This document shows positions 34,174-41,682 of a DNA stretch of 64,000 bases, piece after piece. Numbering within the stretch: position 1 is the stretch's first letter; every line of letters begins with the position of its first letter. Origin of the DNA: Candidatus Zixiibacteriota bacterium. GTDB taxonomy: Bacteria > Zixibacteria > MSB-5A5 > GN15 > PGXB01. The notes under the pieces are model-generated. The model did no database searches. It had not been told where the DNA came from and saw only the letters and a list, made by a program, of their open reading frames with translations. Made by a program: the position numbers and the translations under genes. The stretch lies in NCBI GenBank assembly GCA_016933955.1, contig JAFGTT010000036.1:172082-236081 (forward strand), in the 5' to 3' direction.

Positions 34174-34527
34174 ATGAAAATTCTCTTTATAATTAACGAC
34201 GCGCCGTACGGCACTGAAAAAGCATACAATGCCCCTCGCATGGCGATGGCTGTTCAGAAGCAACCCGGCGATAACGAGGTCTATGTGTTTCTTATGGCTG
34301 ACTCTGTTGCCTGCGCCTTGCCCGGACAGACAACATCGAACGGCTACTACAACATTGAGCGGATGCTCAAGGCAGTTATCAAAAACGGTGGCCATGTTAA
34401 AGCCTGCGGAGGCTGCTCGGAAGCGCGTGGAGTCAACAAGCGGCCGCTCATCGATGGCGTGGAAATCAGCAATATGGAACAGTTGGCGAAATGGACAGTC
34501 GAAGCGGACAAGATATTGACCTTCTGA
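34174..34527 (+). CDS. DsrE/DsrF-family protein
   Basis: 117 residues of the DsrE-like alpha/beta fold (M-K-I-L-F-I-I-N-D-A-P-Y-G at the start, V-Y-V-F-L-M-A-D-S-V near residue 36, C-G-G-C-S-E-A-R-G near residue 77). The conserved cysteines in K-A-C-G-G-C are placed as in sulfur-relay or redox DsrE proteins. GGGAGG lies about 5 nt before the ATG. The gene ends 49 bp before a methyltransferase gene on the same strand, so the two are probably one transcript. A soluble, cytoplasmic product is likely. Confidence 0.8.
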   Translation: MKILFIINDAPYGTEKAYNAPRMAMAVQKQPGDNEVYVFLMADSVACALPGQTTSNGYYNIERMLKAVIKNGGHVKACGGCSEARGVNKRPLIDGVEISNMEQLAKWTVEADKILTF

Positions 34528-34576
34528 TGTGTCACTCGCCAAACCCAGGGGCGTTCGTGGCGGGGAGCCTGGCTTG

Positions 34577-35242
34577 ATGTCCTCATTCGATTCCATCGCC
34601 GAGGAATATGACCAGTGGTTTGATTCACCGGAAGGCAGAGCCATCTTCGAAACCGAGCTCAGGTGTCTCCGGTCAGTAAGCCCCCAATTTGAGGGGCGAT
34701 GGATTGAGATAGGCGTTGGAACCGGCCGCTTTGCGGCTGCACTGGGTATGCAGGAAGGTATCGACCCGTCCGCGCCGATGATCGAGATTGCAAAAAGACG
34801 TGGTATCCATGTTACTCCGGGGACAGCTGAACAAATCCCATTTCCTGAAAACGCATTTGATGGCATTTTGATGGCGCTCACCCTCTGCTTCGTAAACGAT
34901 GCCGAAAAAGCCTTGAGTGAATGCCGCAGGGTTCTTTGTCCTTCAGGAAGGCTGTTACTCGGGATTATACCTTCCGACAGTCCTTGGGGCAGAGAATACA
35001 TCCGTAAAGCTGGTGAGGGGCATTTGATCTACTCCCTGGCTCGCTTTCGCACTATGGAAGAGACACTGAAATTAGTCAAAACATCAGGATTCGAGCTCAT
35101 TCGGACCGCGAGTGCACTATTCCGGCGACCAGATCAGAAGCCGACAGCGGAGCCGGATGCAACGGCGGGGATCATTCCGGAGGCGGGGTTTATTGGTCTC
35201 CTGTTTGAGAAAAGATCTGATCACTCACGGAAACAGCCTTGA
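34577..35242 (+). CDS. Class I SAM-dependent methyltransferase
   Basis: 221 residues from the ATG at 34577 (GGGGAG upstream); a GTG at 34529 would add 16 unlikely residues. Visible motifs are S-I-A-E-E-Y-D-Q-W-F at the start, motif I W-I-E-I-G-V-G-T-G-R-F-A, G-I-D-P-S-A-P-M at strand 2, T-A-E-Q-I-P-F-P-E-N-A-F-D and L-C-F-V-N-D-A-E-K-A. This is the Methyltransf_11 type seen next to small metal- or sulfur-related genes in other genomes. It follows the DsrE gene and is followed by repeat copy 9. Confidence 0.82.
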   Translation: MSSFDSIAEEYDQWFDSPEGRAIFETELRCLRSVSPQFEGRWIEIGVGTGRFAAALGMQEGIDPSAPMIEIAKRRGIHVTPGTAEQIPFPENAFDGILMALTLCFVNDAEKALSECRRVLCPSGRLLLGIIPSDSPWGREYIRKAGEGHLIYSLARFRTMEETLKLVKTSGFELIRTASALFRRPDQKPTAEPDATAGIIPEAGFIGLLFEKRSDHSRKQP

Positions 35243-35256
35243 GAGTCAGAAACTCA

Positions 35257-35362
35257 CGCCATTCATATCCGAGACAGTCTCCCCAAAGCTTCTGTTAAAA
35301 TCACGTTTCGAGAGCAGTTTGCTTTTTCAGGCTTGAATCAAGTGTTTTGAAGAGTAATCAAT
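35257..35362 (+). repeat. Dispersed ~100-bp repeat, copy 9 (strongly diverged)
   Basis: It keeps ATATCCGAGACAGTCTCCCCAAA, CTTCTGTTAAAATCACG and the end TTTTGAAGAGTAATCAAT. It is the weakest of the counted copies. Confidence 0.55.
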
Positions 35363-35491
35363 TAGGACTACAAGCTGCGATCTAATCGAGTATCCCGAAA
35401 CATTATCCAAGAACAGACTATCGTCTACTCTTGACTTTTACCTGTAAATTCATTAAAGTATCTGCGATGATACTTAATTATAGGAGATCCC

Positions 35492-35773
35492 GTGACTGAT
35501 TCCTCGGCTCAGGCCCGTATTTTCAAAGTCCTGTCTGTTGAAACACGATTACGAATGCTCAACCTTTTGAAGAAGCGAGCGCTCTGTGTCATTGCCCTCG
35601 CCAACGCTTTGGAGATTACTCCGGCGGCAGTATCACAACATCTTCGCATTCTTCGCGATGCCAACGCCGTCATCGCCGACAAGCGGGGCTATTTCGTTCA
35701 TTACCGGGCCAACACCGAGACCCTGGCCTCGTGGGCTACGGTAGTGGCAGGTCTCCTGGAGTCGGATGATTAG
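35492..35773 (+). CDS. ArsR-family winged-helix repressor
   Basis: 93 residues from a GTG with AGGAG 7 nt upstream. The whole protein is an ArsR-type winged helix-turn-helix: F-K-V-L-S-V-E-T-R-L-R-M-L-N-L-L, I-T-P-A-A-V-S-Q-H-L-R-I-L-R-D-A as recognition helix and R-G-Y-F-V-H-Y-R as the wing. One Cys is visible (A-L-C-V-I-A), and the classic ELCVCDL metal motif is replaced by A-L-C-V-I-A-L, so classical arsenite binding is unlikely. It heads an operon with a Cys-rich peptide and an ABC-2 exporter, which it presumably regulates. Confidence 0.85.
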   Translation: MTDSSAQARIFKVLSVETRLRMLNLLKKRALCVIALANALEITPAAVSQHLRILRDANAVIADKRGYFVHYRANTETLASWATVVAGLLESDD

Positions 35774-35802
35774 AAACCGCAACAAAGACAAGGAGAAATA
35801 AC

Positions 35803-35940
35803 ATGTGTAACAAAGACACTTGTTGTCAGAAGCCAGAGAAACTCAAAGGCAAACCAAAAGACTGTACGCCGGAACAAATCAAGGACTGTCATGGCGACGT
35901 AAAAGAGCATTCATGCGAGCCAGAGAATAAACAGAAATGA
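35803..35940 (+). CDS. Small cysteine-rich peptide (45 aa)
   Basis: 45 codons with AAGGAG 9 nt upstream of the ATG. The peptide has six Cys (C-N-K-D-T-C-C near the start, D-C-T-P-E-Q, D-C-H-G, H-S-C-E-P) and many Lys, with no hydrophobic segment, so it should be a soluble metal-binding or redox peptide. Its last four bases overlap the start of the ABC ATPase gene (ATGA), which argues strongly for a real gene. Similar Cys/Lys-rich small proteins with a C-C-Q-K-P-E-K motif occur in other anaerobes, from memory. Its role in the exporter operon is unknown. Confidence 0.75.
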   Translation: MCNKDTCCQKPEKLKGKPKDCTPEQIKDCHGDVKEHSCEPENKQK

Positions 35941-36911
35941 ATGACGCCATCGCAGTTGAGCAACTGAGTAAGTCTTTCGAAGAAGTCCGGGCTGTTGCAG
36001 ACATTTCTTTCGAGGTTACCAGAGGCGAGCTTTTCGGCTTTCTTGGGCCTAATGGCGCCGGCAAGACTACGACCATCAACATGCTCACAGGTCTGGCTCG
36101 GCCGGATTCCGGATCGATCACGATCAGCGGCACCGACTGCACTCAGAATCCCCGAGCCGCCCAGCATATGGTGGGTGTCGTACCGGACGAAAGCAATCTG
36201 TATCAGGAACTCACCGGTTTCGACAACCTCTGTTTCTGCGCCTCGCTATATGGAATTAAAAAGAAAGAACGAGAGACTCGTGCCCATGAACTTCTGGATA
36301 TGTTCGGCCTGACCCAGGCAGCAAATCGCAAGTTTGGCGGTTATTCCAAAGGCATGAAACGCAAGTTGACGATTGCCGCCGGTATCATACACAAACCGCC
36401 GATTCTCTTCTTAGATGAGCCGACAACCGGTATCGATGTGGCCAGTGCCCGGCAATTGCGGCAGCTGATCGACGATCTTCACCGAAGTGGGACGACCATT
36501 TTCCTGACTACGCATTACATCGAAGAAGCGGAGCGGCTTTGTGATCGGATTGCTTTCATCGTGTCGGGGCGGATTATCCGGATTGATACGGTTGAGAATC
36601 TTGTCCAACCTATCCAATCCAGGCATGTCGTTCAGTTGGCATGTACGAACTCAATACATGATATTCAAGGCAAGCTTTCTTCCTCGTTTCTGGAACTCCA
36701 CTTCACTCTCAGCGGAAACGGAATGATCCGGGTTGAATCAAACCAACCAATCGGAGTAGGTCCACTCATCCGCTTTCTTGAAGATAACGGAACTGAAGTG
36801 TTGGAGGCCCGCCGAATACGGCCATCTCTTGAGGACGTTTTCGTCCGCATTACCGGACTGGAAGCCGAAGCGATGAGAAAAGAAAAGGAAAAGAGGGGAG
36901 GCGGGCAGTGA
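35937..36911 (+). CDS. ABC-2-type transporter, ATP-binding protein
   Basis: 324 residues. Walker A is G-P-N-G-A-G-K-T-T near residue 37, the signature G-G-Y-S-K-G-M-K-R-K near residue 138, Walker B L-F-L-D-E-P-T-T-G-I-D near residue 159, and the H-loop histidine in T-T-H-Y-I-E-E-A. The C-terminal ~100 residues form the usual regulatory extension of drug-exporter (DrrA/NatA-like) ATPases. It overlaps the Cys-rich peptide gene upstream and the permease gene downstream by 4 bp each, so all three are translationally coupled. Confidence 0.9.
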   Translation: MNDAIAVEQLSKSFEEVRAVADISFEVTRGELFGFLGPNGAGKTTTINMLTGLARPDSGSITISGTDCTQNPRAAQHMVGVVPDESNLYQELTGFDNLCFCASLYGIKKKERETRAHELLDMFGLTQAANRKFGGYSKGMKRKLTIAAGIIHKPPILFLDEPTTGIDVASARQLRQLIDDLHRSGTTIFLTTHYIEEAERLCDRIAFIVSGRIIRIDTVENLVQPIQSRHVVQLACTNSIHDIQGKLSSSFLELHFTLSGNGMIRVESNQPIGVGPLIRFLEDNGTEVLEARRIRPSLEDVFVRITGLEAEAMRKEKEKRGGGQ

Positions 36912-37645
36912 GATACTGGATCGCTTTCTGGAATATCCTGCTCAAGGATATGCGGACATATTATTTGAAGCCGCCCAACATCAGTTGGGGGCTGATCTTT
37001 CCATTGGCCTGGACAGGAATGTTCTTCGTCAAATCCGGAGCTGAACTTGGCAGCATTGCCACCCTGCTTCCCGGCGTGGTGGCTATCTCCATCCTGTTCG
37101 GCACCACTTCGATGCTCTCGGTAACGGTCACATTTGAGAAGAAGAACCGTTCCTTTGAACGATTGCTCCTTGCCCCGATTCCATTCGAGCTGCTCATGCT
37201 GGCCAAAACCAGTGGAGCAATCTTGTTTGGCGTGGCCAATGCTTTTGTGCCGATCATCATGGCCGCATTCCTTATGGACTTGTCTACACTGGTGTGGGTG
37301 GAGTTTATCCCGGCCGTGATCTTGATTGCTATTGCCTCGACCTTCCTGGGCCTCTTCATCGCCGTATCTGTCAGTGAAGTGTTCGAAGCTCAGACTTTTT
37401 CGAATTTCTTCCGCTTCCCCATGATCTTCCTGTGCGGGCTTTTCTTTCCGATCGAGAAACTTCCGGTATTCCTGAAACCGCTGGCTTATGCTCTGCCTTT
37501 GACTTACGGCGCTGATGTGTTACACGGGGCCGTGCATGGCAGTTATATCTTGCCGTTATCCCTCGACTTATCCCTGCTCATAGCATTCTGCATTGGTCTG
37601 TTTGCAGTAAGCCTCTGGAACATCAGGCGCCGGTGGATTCTCTAA
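36908..37645 (+). CDS. ABC-2-type transporter permease
   Basis: 245 residues from a GTG overlapping the ATPase stop. Six hydrophobic helices are arranged as in ABC-2 membrane proteins, with the conserved tail segment (GLFFPIEKLPVFLKPLAYALPLTYGADVLHG, residues about 178-208) typical of DrrB/NodJ-like permeases. It completes an exporter of unknown substrate; the ArsR regulator and Cys-rich peptide in front suggest a metal or thiol-reactive compound. The operon is bounded by repeat copies 9 and 10. Confidence 0.85.
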   Translation: MRYWIAFWNILLKDMRTYYLKPPNISWGLIFPLAWTGMFFVKSGAELGSIATLLPGVVAISILFGTTSMLSVTVTFEKKNRSFERLLLAPIPFELLMLAKTSGAILFGVANAFVPIIMAAFLMDLSTLVWVEFIPAVILIAIASTFLGLFIAVSVSEVFEAQTFSNFFRFPMIFLCGLFFPIEKLPVFLKPLAYALPLTYGADVLHGAVHGSYILPLSLDLSLLIAFCIGLFAVSLWNIRRRWIL

Positions 37646-37658
37646 GGCGAGACGATAG

Positions 37659-37729
37659 AAAGTTTGCGGCGAGTGAGGTTTGCCGCTTTACTGAGCCCAT
37701 AACCGATTGTCAGTTAATGGGACAGAAAA
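37659..37729 (+). repeat. Companion repeat module C, copy 2
   Basis: It shares GAAAGTTTGC, GAGTGAGGT and CATAACCGATTGTCAGTTAA with 47352-47420. It lies directly before repeat copy 10. Confidence 0.65.
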
Positions 37730-37830
37730 AGCGTCCCCAATATCACTCTCCCCAAACTTCTGTGCAATTTGTCTTCGATGTGCAGTCTGACAATGCGATT
37801 CCAGACGGAATGTATTGGAGGGTATCAAGA
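37730..37830 (+). repeat. Dispersed ~100-bp repeat, copy 10
   Basis: The first 35 bases (CCCCAATATCACTCTCCCC onward) match the consensus almost exactly. The end reads GGAATGTATTGGAGGGTATCAA. Confidence 0.85.
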
Positions 37831-37858
37831 TAAAGAAAATGGAGCAAGGAGAGTAACC

Positions 37859-38638
37859 TCATTCATCACGTCTGAAAATATAAATCGCCCATCCTATAGT
37901 GTCTCTGCCCCACTTGAGGTAAATGTTCTTGTTCGACGTAACTCGGTTCATGAGTTCGGTTATGTCCGGATCGTTGGGATTCTGACGGGCGTATTCGTCG
38001 GCCGCCAACCACTGCAGGCCCTCGTATTGATCCCAGTCGTTTTTGTCGCTAACAATGGTATAGACAAGTTGGAGCCCATGTTTTTCTCCAACCTTGACAT
38101 TATCGGCATGCGTCCCAAAGGTCTCCCTTTGACTGCCTGATGCATCCAGATATTCCTGTAATGGATCATGGAGCCAGAATGGCTCCCCTACGACTACCAA
38201 GCCGCCCGGGACAACCCAACTTTTCAATGTTTTTAGCGTATCATTGTGGTCTTTGAACACCCAGCTCGCCCCAATGCAAGCGGCCAAATGCAGACTCGCA
38301 AGCTGTTCGGGCCTGAACTCGGCACCATCCATCTGCGTGAATTCGATGTTAGGCTTGAACAATCTATCGGTGGCTTTCTTTTTACAATCTTCAATGCAGT
38401 AGGGGGATATATCTACTCCGAGCCCTCTGACTTCATATTCCTCAGCCAGTCGAATCAGAAACTCTCCTTTGCCGCAGGCGATATCGACCACTCCGGCCCC
38501 TTTAGGGAGGTCCAGAAGTCTGACGAGGTGTAGTAGTTTGGTCTCGCTTGTAGGATTGCAGACCAAGTGCTTTTTATGCGTAATATCGTAGAACTTCCAA
38601 GTATCCAAAGCCACTCCGTATTTGTATTGAAATAGCAA
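37859..38638 (-). CDS. Class I SAM-dependent methyltransferase
   Basis: Up to 259 residues. The first codon of the open frame is TTG, and a GTG at 38614 is an alternative; no in-frame ATG exists near the start. Motif I is G-V-V-D-I-A-C-G-K-G-E-F at about residue 53, strand 2 G-L-G-V-D-I-S-P-Y-C, T-Q-M-D-G-A-E-F, and strand 4 A-A-C-I-G-A-S-W-V-F. The C-terminal W-L-A-A-D-E-Y and N-P-N-D-P-D segments are shared by a group of uncharacterised methyltransferases. It is the only gene between repeat copies 10 and 11. Confidence 0.78.
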   Translation of the reverse strand: MLFQYKYGVALDTWKFYDITHKKHLVCNPTSETKLLHLVRLLDLPKGAGVVDIACGKGEFLIRLAEEYEVRGLGVDISPYCIEDCKKKATDRLFKPNIEFTQMDGAEFRPEQLASLHLAACIGASWVFKDHNDTLKTLKSWVVPGGLVVVGEPFWLHDPLQEYLDASGSQRETFGTHADNVKVGEKHGLQLVYTIVSDKNDWDQYEGLQWLAADEYARQNPNDPDITELMNRVTSNKNIYLKWGRDTIGWAIYIFRRDE

Positions 38639-38857
38639 TTACGACTTTAAGAACCATTTTGTCAATCGGTAAGTAACCGAGAGTTTCCCCGTTTTCCAGA
38701 AACCACAAATTCCACTTGTCAAAAAGACCAACCCATTGCTCGCCCTTACCTTACACCAAATCAAAGAGGATTATTGGGAAAGGTCCTAGAAACTAACTCC
38801 AGAGTGGTTCCGGATTCGGCGGAGGCACTATAAGCCCTATTATGCCCTATATACAAA

Positions 38858-38887
38858 AAGCCCTTTGATATACTTGCCAAAGGGCTT
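38858..38887. terminator. Hairpin in front of repeat copy 11
   Basis: A 10-bp perfect stem AAGCCCTTTG/CAAAGGGCTT (38858-38867 and 38878-38887) with a 10-nt loop; A residues precede it and few T residues follow. A related but imperfect version precedes copy 4, so it may belong to the repeat unit rather than to a gene. Confidence 0.55.
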
Positions 38888-38900
38888 GAAATGCAATCAA

Positions 38901-38999
38901 AGCGGCCCCAATATCACTCTCCCCAAACTGCTGTGGAATTCGCCTTTTCGGTCAAAATGAGCTATTCGACAGCAAGCGGAACACGTTGGAAGACAATCA
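38901..38999 (+). repeat. Dispersed ~100-bp repeat, copy 11 (near consensus)
   Basis: It is used here as the reference copy: AGCGGCCCCAATATCACTC, CCCCAAACTGCTGTGGAATTC, TCAAAATGAGCTATTCGACAG and GGAACACGTTGGAAGACAAT. Confidence 0.9.
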
Positions 39000-39090
39000 A
39001 AAGCGATCAATGAGAAATTACGATTGAGTTTTCGGATAAAATTTCACATGCTGGAAACGGAATAAGAATTTTTACAATCGGAGGTTTTGT

Positions 39091-40206
39091 ATGAAATCAT
39101 CAGGATACTCCGTTCTCGCAGGGATCTGCTGTCTCATAATCATGATCATGGGCATATTGGTTTCCGGTTGTTCAGATGATGACAATCCGGCTTCATCCGA
39201 ACAATATGTCTGGGCACCCCTTGGAACGGGAGTGGATGCTGGCGTTAGAGAACTCACTGTTTATGACAATAAAGTGATCGCTGGAGGCTGGTTCACGACC
39301 GCCGGAGGCGATACCGTTAATGGCATTGCCTCCTGGAATGGCTCGTCCTGGGCAGCTCTGGGGACAGGATTTAATTATGGTGTTTTCTCTCTCACTATTT
39401 TTGACAGCAAAGTGATCGCAGGAGGGCGGTTCACCACCGCCGGTGGGGTGAGTGCCAGTGCCATTGCAGCCTGGGATGGTTCATCCTGGGCGCCCCTTGG
39501 GACAGGACTGGTTTACACTACCGACGTTGCACGTGTTATGACTCTTACCACGTTTGGAAACAAACTGATTGCGGGGGGCTTTTTTGACATGGCCGGTGGG
39601 GTGAGCGCCGGCCGTATTGCGGCCTGGGATGGTTCATCCTGGGCGCCGCTCGGTGACGGCATGACCTACTTGGGCACCGAGCCAAGTGTTAATGCTTTTA
39701 CTTTCTATGGCGGCCAACTGATTGCTGGGGGTTATTTCAGCACCGCCGGCGGGGTGAGTGTCAAAAATATTGCGGCTTGGAATGGCTCGTCATGGGCGCC
39801 CCTCGGTACAGGGCTAAATGACTTTGTCTTCGCCCTAACTGTCTTTAACGGCGAACTGATTGCCGGGGGGATGTTCAGCACGGCCGGTGGTGTAACCGCT
39901 AATCACATAGCCGCCTGGGATGGCCTATCGTGGACACCCCTCGGAACAGGTTTTGATGGCGACATTTCAGCCCTCTGTGTTTATGAAAATAAACTGATTG
40001 CCGGAGGCAACTTCACCACGGCCGGTGGTCTAGCCGCCAATCACATAGCCGCCTGGGATGGCTCGTCATGGACAGCCCTCGGATCGGGCACGGATGCTGG
40101 CATCAGCAGTCTTACCGTCTATGACAACAAGCTGATTTCCGGAGGTAGTTTCACGACTGCCGGCGGGGTGAGTGCGAATAATATTGCAGCCTGGGGACCG
40201 AAATAG
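39091..40206 (+). CDS. Lipoprotein with tandem ~40-residue propeller-like repeats
   Basis: 371 residues. The signal peptide ends in a lipobox (ILVSGC), followed by S-D-D-D-N. The mature protein is seven to eight tandem units of about 40 residues, each with L-T-V-Y-D-N-K-L-I-A-G-G-x-F-T-T-A-G-G-V and I-A-A-W-D-G-S-S-W-x-P-L-G-T-G. This resembles delta-60-type or Rax2-like beta-propeller repeats; a complete propeller would close with about seven blades. It is probably a surface or outer-membrane-associated protein of unknown ligand. A strong hairpin and repeat copy 12 follow. The gene is alone between copies 11 and 12. Confidence 0.75.
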   Translation: MKSSGYSVLAGICCLIIMIMGILVSGCSDDDNPASSEQYVWAPLGTGVDAGVRELTVYDNKVIAGGWFTTAGGDTVNGIASWNGSSWAALGTGFNYGVFSLTIFDSKVIAGGRFTTAGGVSASAIAAWDGSSWAPLGTGLVYTTDVARVMTLTTFGNKLIAGGFFDMAGGVSAGRIAAWDGSSWAPLGDGMTYLGTEPSVNAFTFYGGQLIAGGYFSTAGGVSVKNIAAWNGSSWAPLGTGLNDFVFALTVFNGELIAGGMFSTAGGVTANHIAAWDGLSWTPLGTGFDGDISALCVYENKLIAGGNFTTAGGLAANHIAAWDGSSWTALGSGTDAGISSLTVYDNKLISGGSFTTAGGVSANNIAAWGPK

Positions 40207-40242
40207 CATTCAACCGAACCAGTTTCTGAATGTCATAGAAGC

Positions 40243-40270
40243 AAAGGTCTCGGGTGCGACCGAGGCCTTT
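40243..40270. terminator. Strong hairpin after the propeller-like lipoprotein gene
   Basis: The stem AAAGG-T-CTCGG/CCGAG-G-CCTTT (40243-40253 and 40260-40270) has one mismatch and a 6-nt loop. It is almost symmetrical and could stop transcription from both converging genes, although the flanking T tract is short. Confidence 0.65.
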
Positions 40271-40280
40271 CAAAGTCTAT

Positions 40281-40380
40281 GGCGGCCCCGACCTCACTCT
40301 CCCCAAACTTTTGTCGAGTTCATATTCCGAGTGCATTTCAGCTACTCCAGCGTGAATGGAACTCGTTGGAAGACAATAAA
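40281..40380 (+). repeat. Dispersed ~100-bp repeat, copy 12
   Basis: GGCGGCCCCGACCTCACTC, CCCCAAACTTTTGTCGAGTTC and GGAACTCGTTGGAAGACAAT are conserved. It lies between convergent genes. Confidence 0.85.
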
Positions 40381-40386
40381 CTACTA

Positions 40387-41583
40387 TCAGAATAATTGAG
40401 CGATATACCGCGCCGCCTTTTGGGCTCCGTCGGTGGGAATTGAAACGTAGTCTACCTCTTTGCCAATGTTGTAAACCACCTTCTCTGAGAGTATTTGAGG
40501 GTTGGTTTCCGACAGTTTCATCCCTACACCGGCCCGATGCCGAGCAAGCCGCCCTGAGACGTATTTCTCCTGCTCGCAATGACCTTCGATCGGAAAATAT
40601 AGGAACGGCTTCCTTAGTGCTGTTAATTCCAGGGTGGTCGTTCCTCCGGCTTGCACAATCGCCAGATCGCAGGCAGCTAAATGCTGATAGAGCGATGGCA
40701 CATACTCCCTTACTTCAACACCCTCCGGAGCATGGATTGAATTGCCGGACAAGCGCGGGCCAGTTATGAGTATCATCCGAGCATCAGGAATCTTCTCCCT
40801 GATAAATGGATAGGATCTCCCGCATAGCTCAAGAAGCTCCCGCCCAATTGATGTCCCGCCAATGGCACAGATGATCAGTTTCTCCTTGCCATATCCTAAC
40901 CGAGAACGTATCTCTCCGCCATCGAAGTAATCCTTCGGTTGAAATGGCAGGATATACCCAACAAACCTGTATCGCGTCTTTGCAAAAGCGCGCCGATTGG
41001 GTAGCATAAAGCCGAAGCGCTTATCAGGTACATCTTCTACTTCACCAACAAAAAGCCCCAAATCATAAACAGGAGGTTTGTCCGGAAAACCCGATGCCCA
41101 CATTCGGTTCATCATATAAATCCCTAGTTGCTCTAGAGGATTGCGTGTCATAGCATCAAATCCGACGAAATCATAAATCATTACGAAGGGTGACCTTTTC
41201 AAGTGTGGGCGCTTTTTGAAGGCTGTCACCAGGTCATACGTTTCATCGCCGATTATAAGATCATAATTATCCCGGGATGTCACACGGTCAATGAAGTCAA
41301 TATTGTGCTGCCATTGACGGCGAAAAGCTTTGCCATAGCGAAACAGATTCAGCTTTGAGCCTCGAGAGCTCGCTTCAGCGATCAAATTTTCGTCGAGATA
41401 ATCCGATGCCTCGGGAAGAAGCGTTTCTCCATTTTCCTTGAGAAAAAGACTGGCGGGATGCGCGGCCAGCCAGAAAATATCTACATCTCGGCGAAGCGAT
41501 CGAATCTCCCTGGCGATGGCGATATCTCTAGTGACATGCCCGAGACCAAGAGAACCACTGATAAAAAGTATTCTCTTCTTCAT
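40387..41583 (-). CDS. Glycosyltransferase, GT28/MurG-like
   Basis: 398 residues of GT-B fold. The N-terminus has F-I-S-G-S-L-G-L-G-H-V-T-R-D (residues 7-20), the Gly-rich acceptor-side loop of MurG-like enzymes. The C-terminal half has I-C-A-I-G-G-T-S-I-G-R, I-L-I-T-G-P-R-L and the nucleotide-sugar site A-I-V-Q-A-G-G-T-T-T-L-E-L. It should transfer a sugar from a nucleotide donor; the acceptor is unknown. AGGTG lies close to the ATG. It is the last gene of a minus-strand group (43340, 42849, 41583) with 14- to 100-bp gaps, but a shared function is not evident. Confidence 0.82.
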   Translation of the reverse strand: MKKRILFISGSLGLGHVTRDIAIAREIRSLRRDVDIFWLAAHPASLFLKENGETLLPEASDYLDENLIAEASSRGSKLNLFRYGKAFRRQWQHNIDFIDRVTSRDNYDLIIGDETYDLVTAFKKRPHLKRSPFVMIYDFVGFDAMTRNPLEQLGIYMMNRMWASGFPDKPPVYDLGLFVGEVEDVPDKRFGFMLPNRRAFAKTRYRFVGYILPFQPKDYFDGGEIRSRLGYGKEKLIICAIGGTSIGRELLELCGRSYPFIREKIPDARMILITGPRLSGNSIHAPEGVEVREYVPSLYQHLAACDLAIVQAGGTTTLELTALRKPFLYFPIEGHCEQEKYVSGRLARHRAGVGMKLSETNPQILSEKVVYNIGKEVDYVSIPTDGAQKAARYIAQLF

Positions 41584-41682
41584 TCACCTGCTTTCGAAGA
41601 AATGTAAAAGCCCATTTGCCACCAATTCACTTCGGTATAAATATCAGGACACCTATTTATCTTGTGGTAGTTACACTATCAA

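Larger units (their letters stand above)
38639..39090. other. Intergenic region with hairpin and repeat copy 11
   Basis: About 450 bases. It holds a terminator-like hairpin at 38858-38887 and repeat copy 11. The left 200 bases show nothing recognisable. CGGAGG before 39091 is the ribosome binding site of the next gene. Confidence 0.5.
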
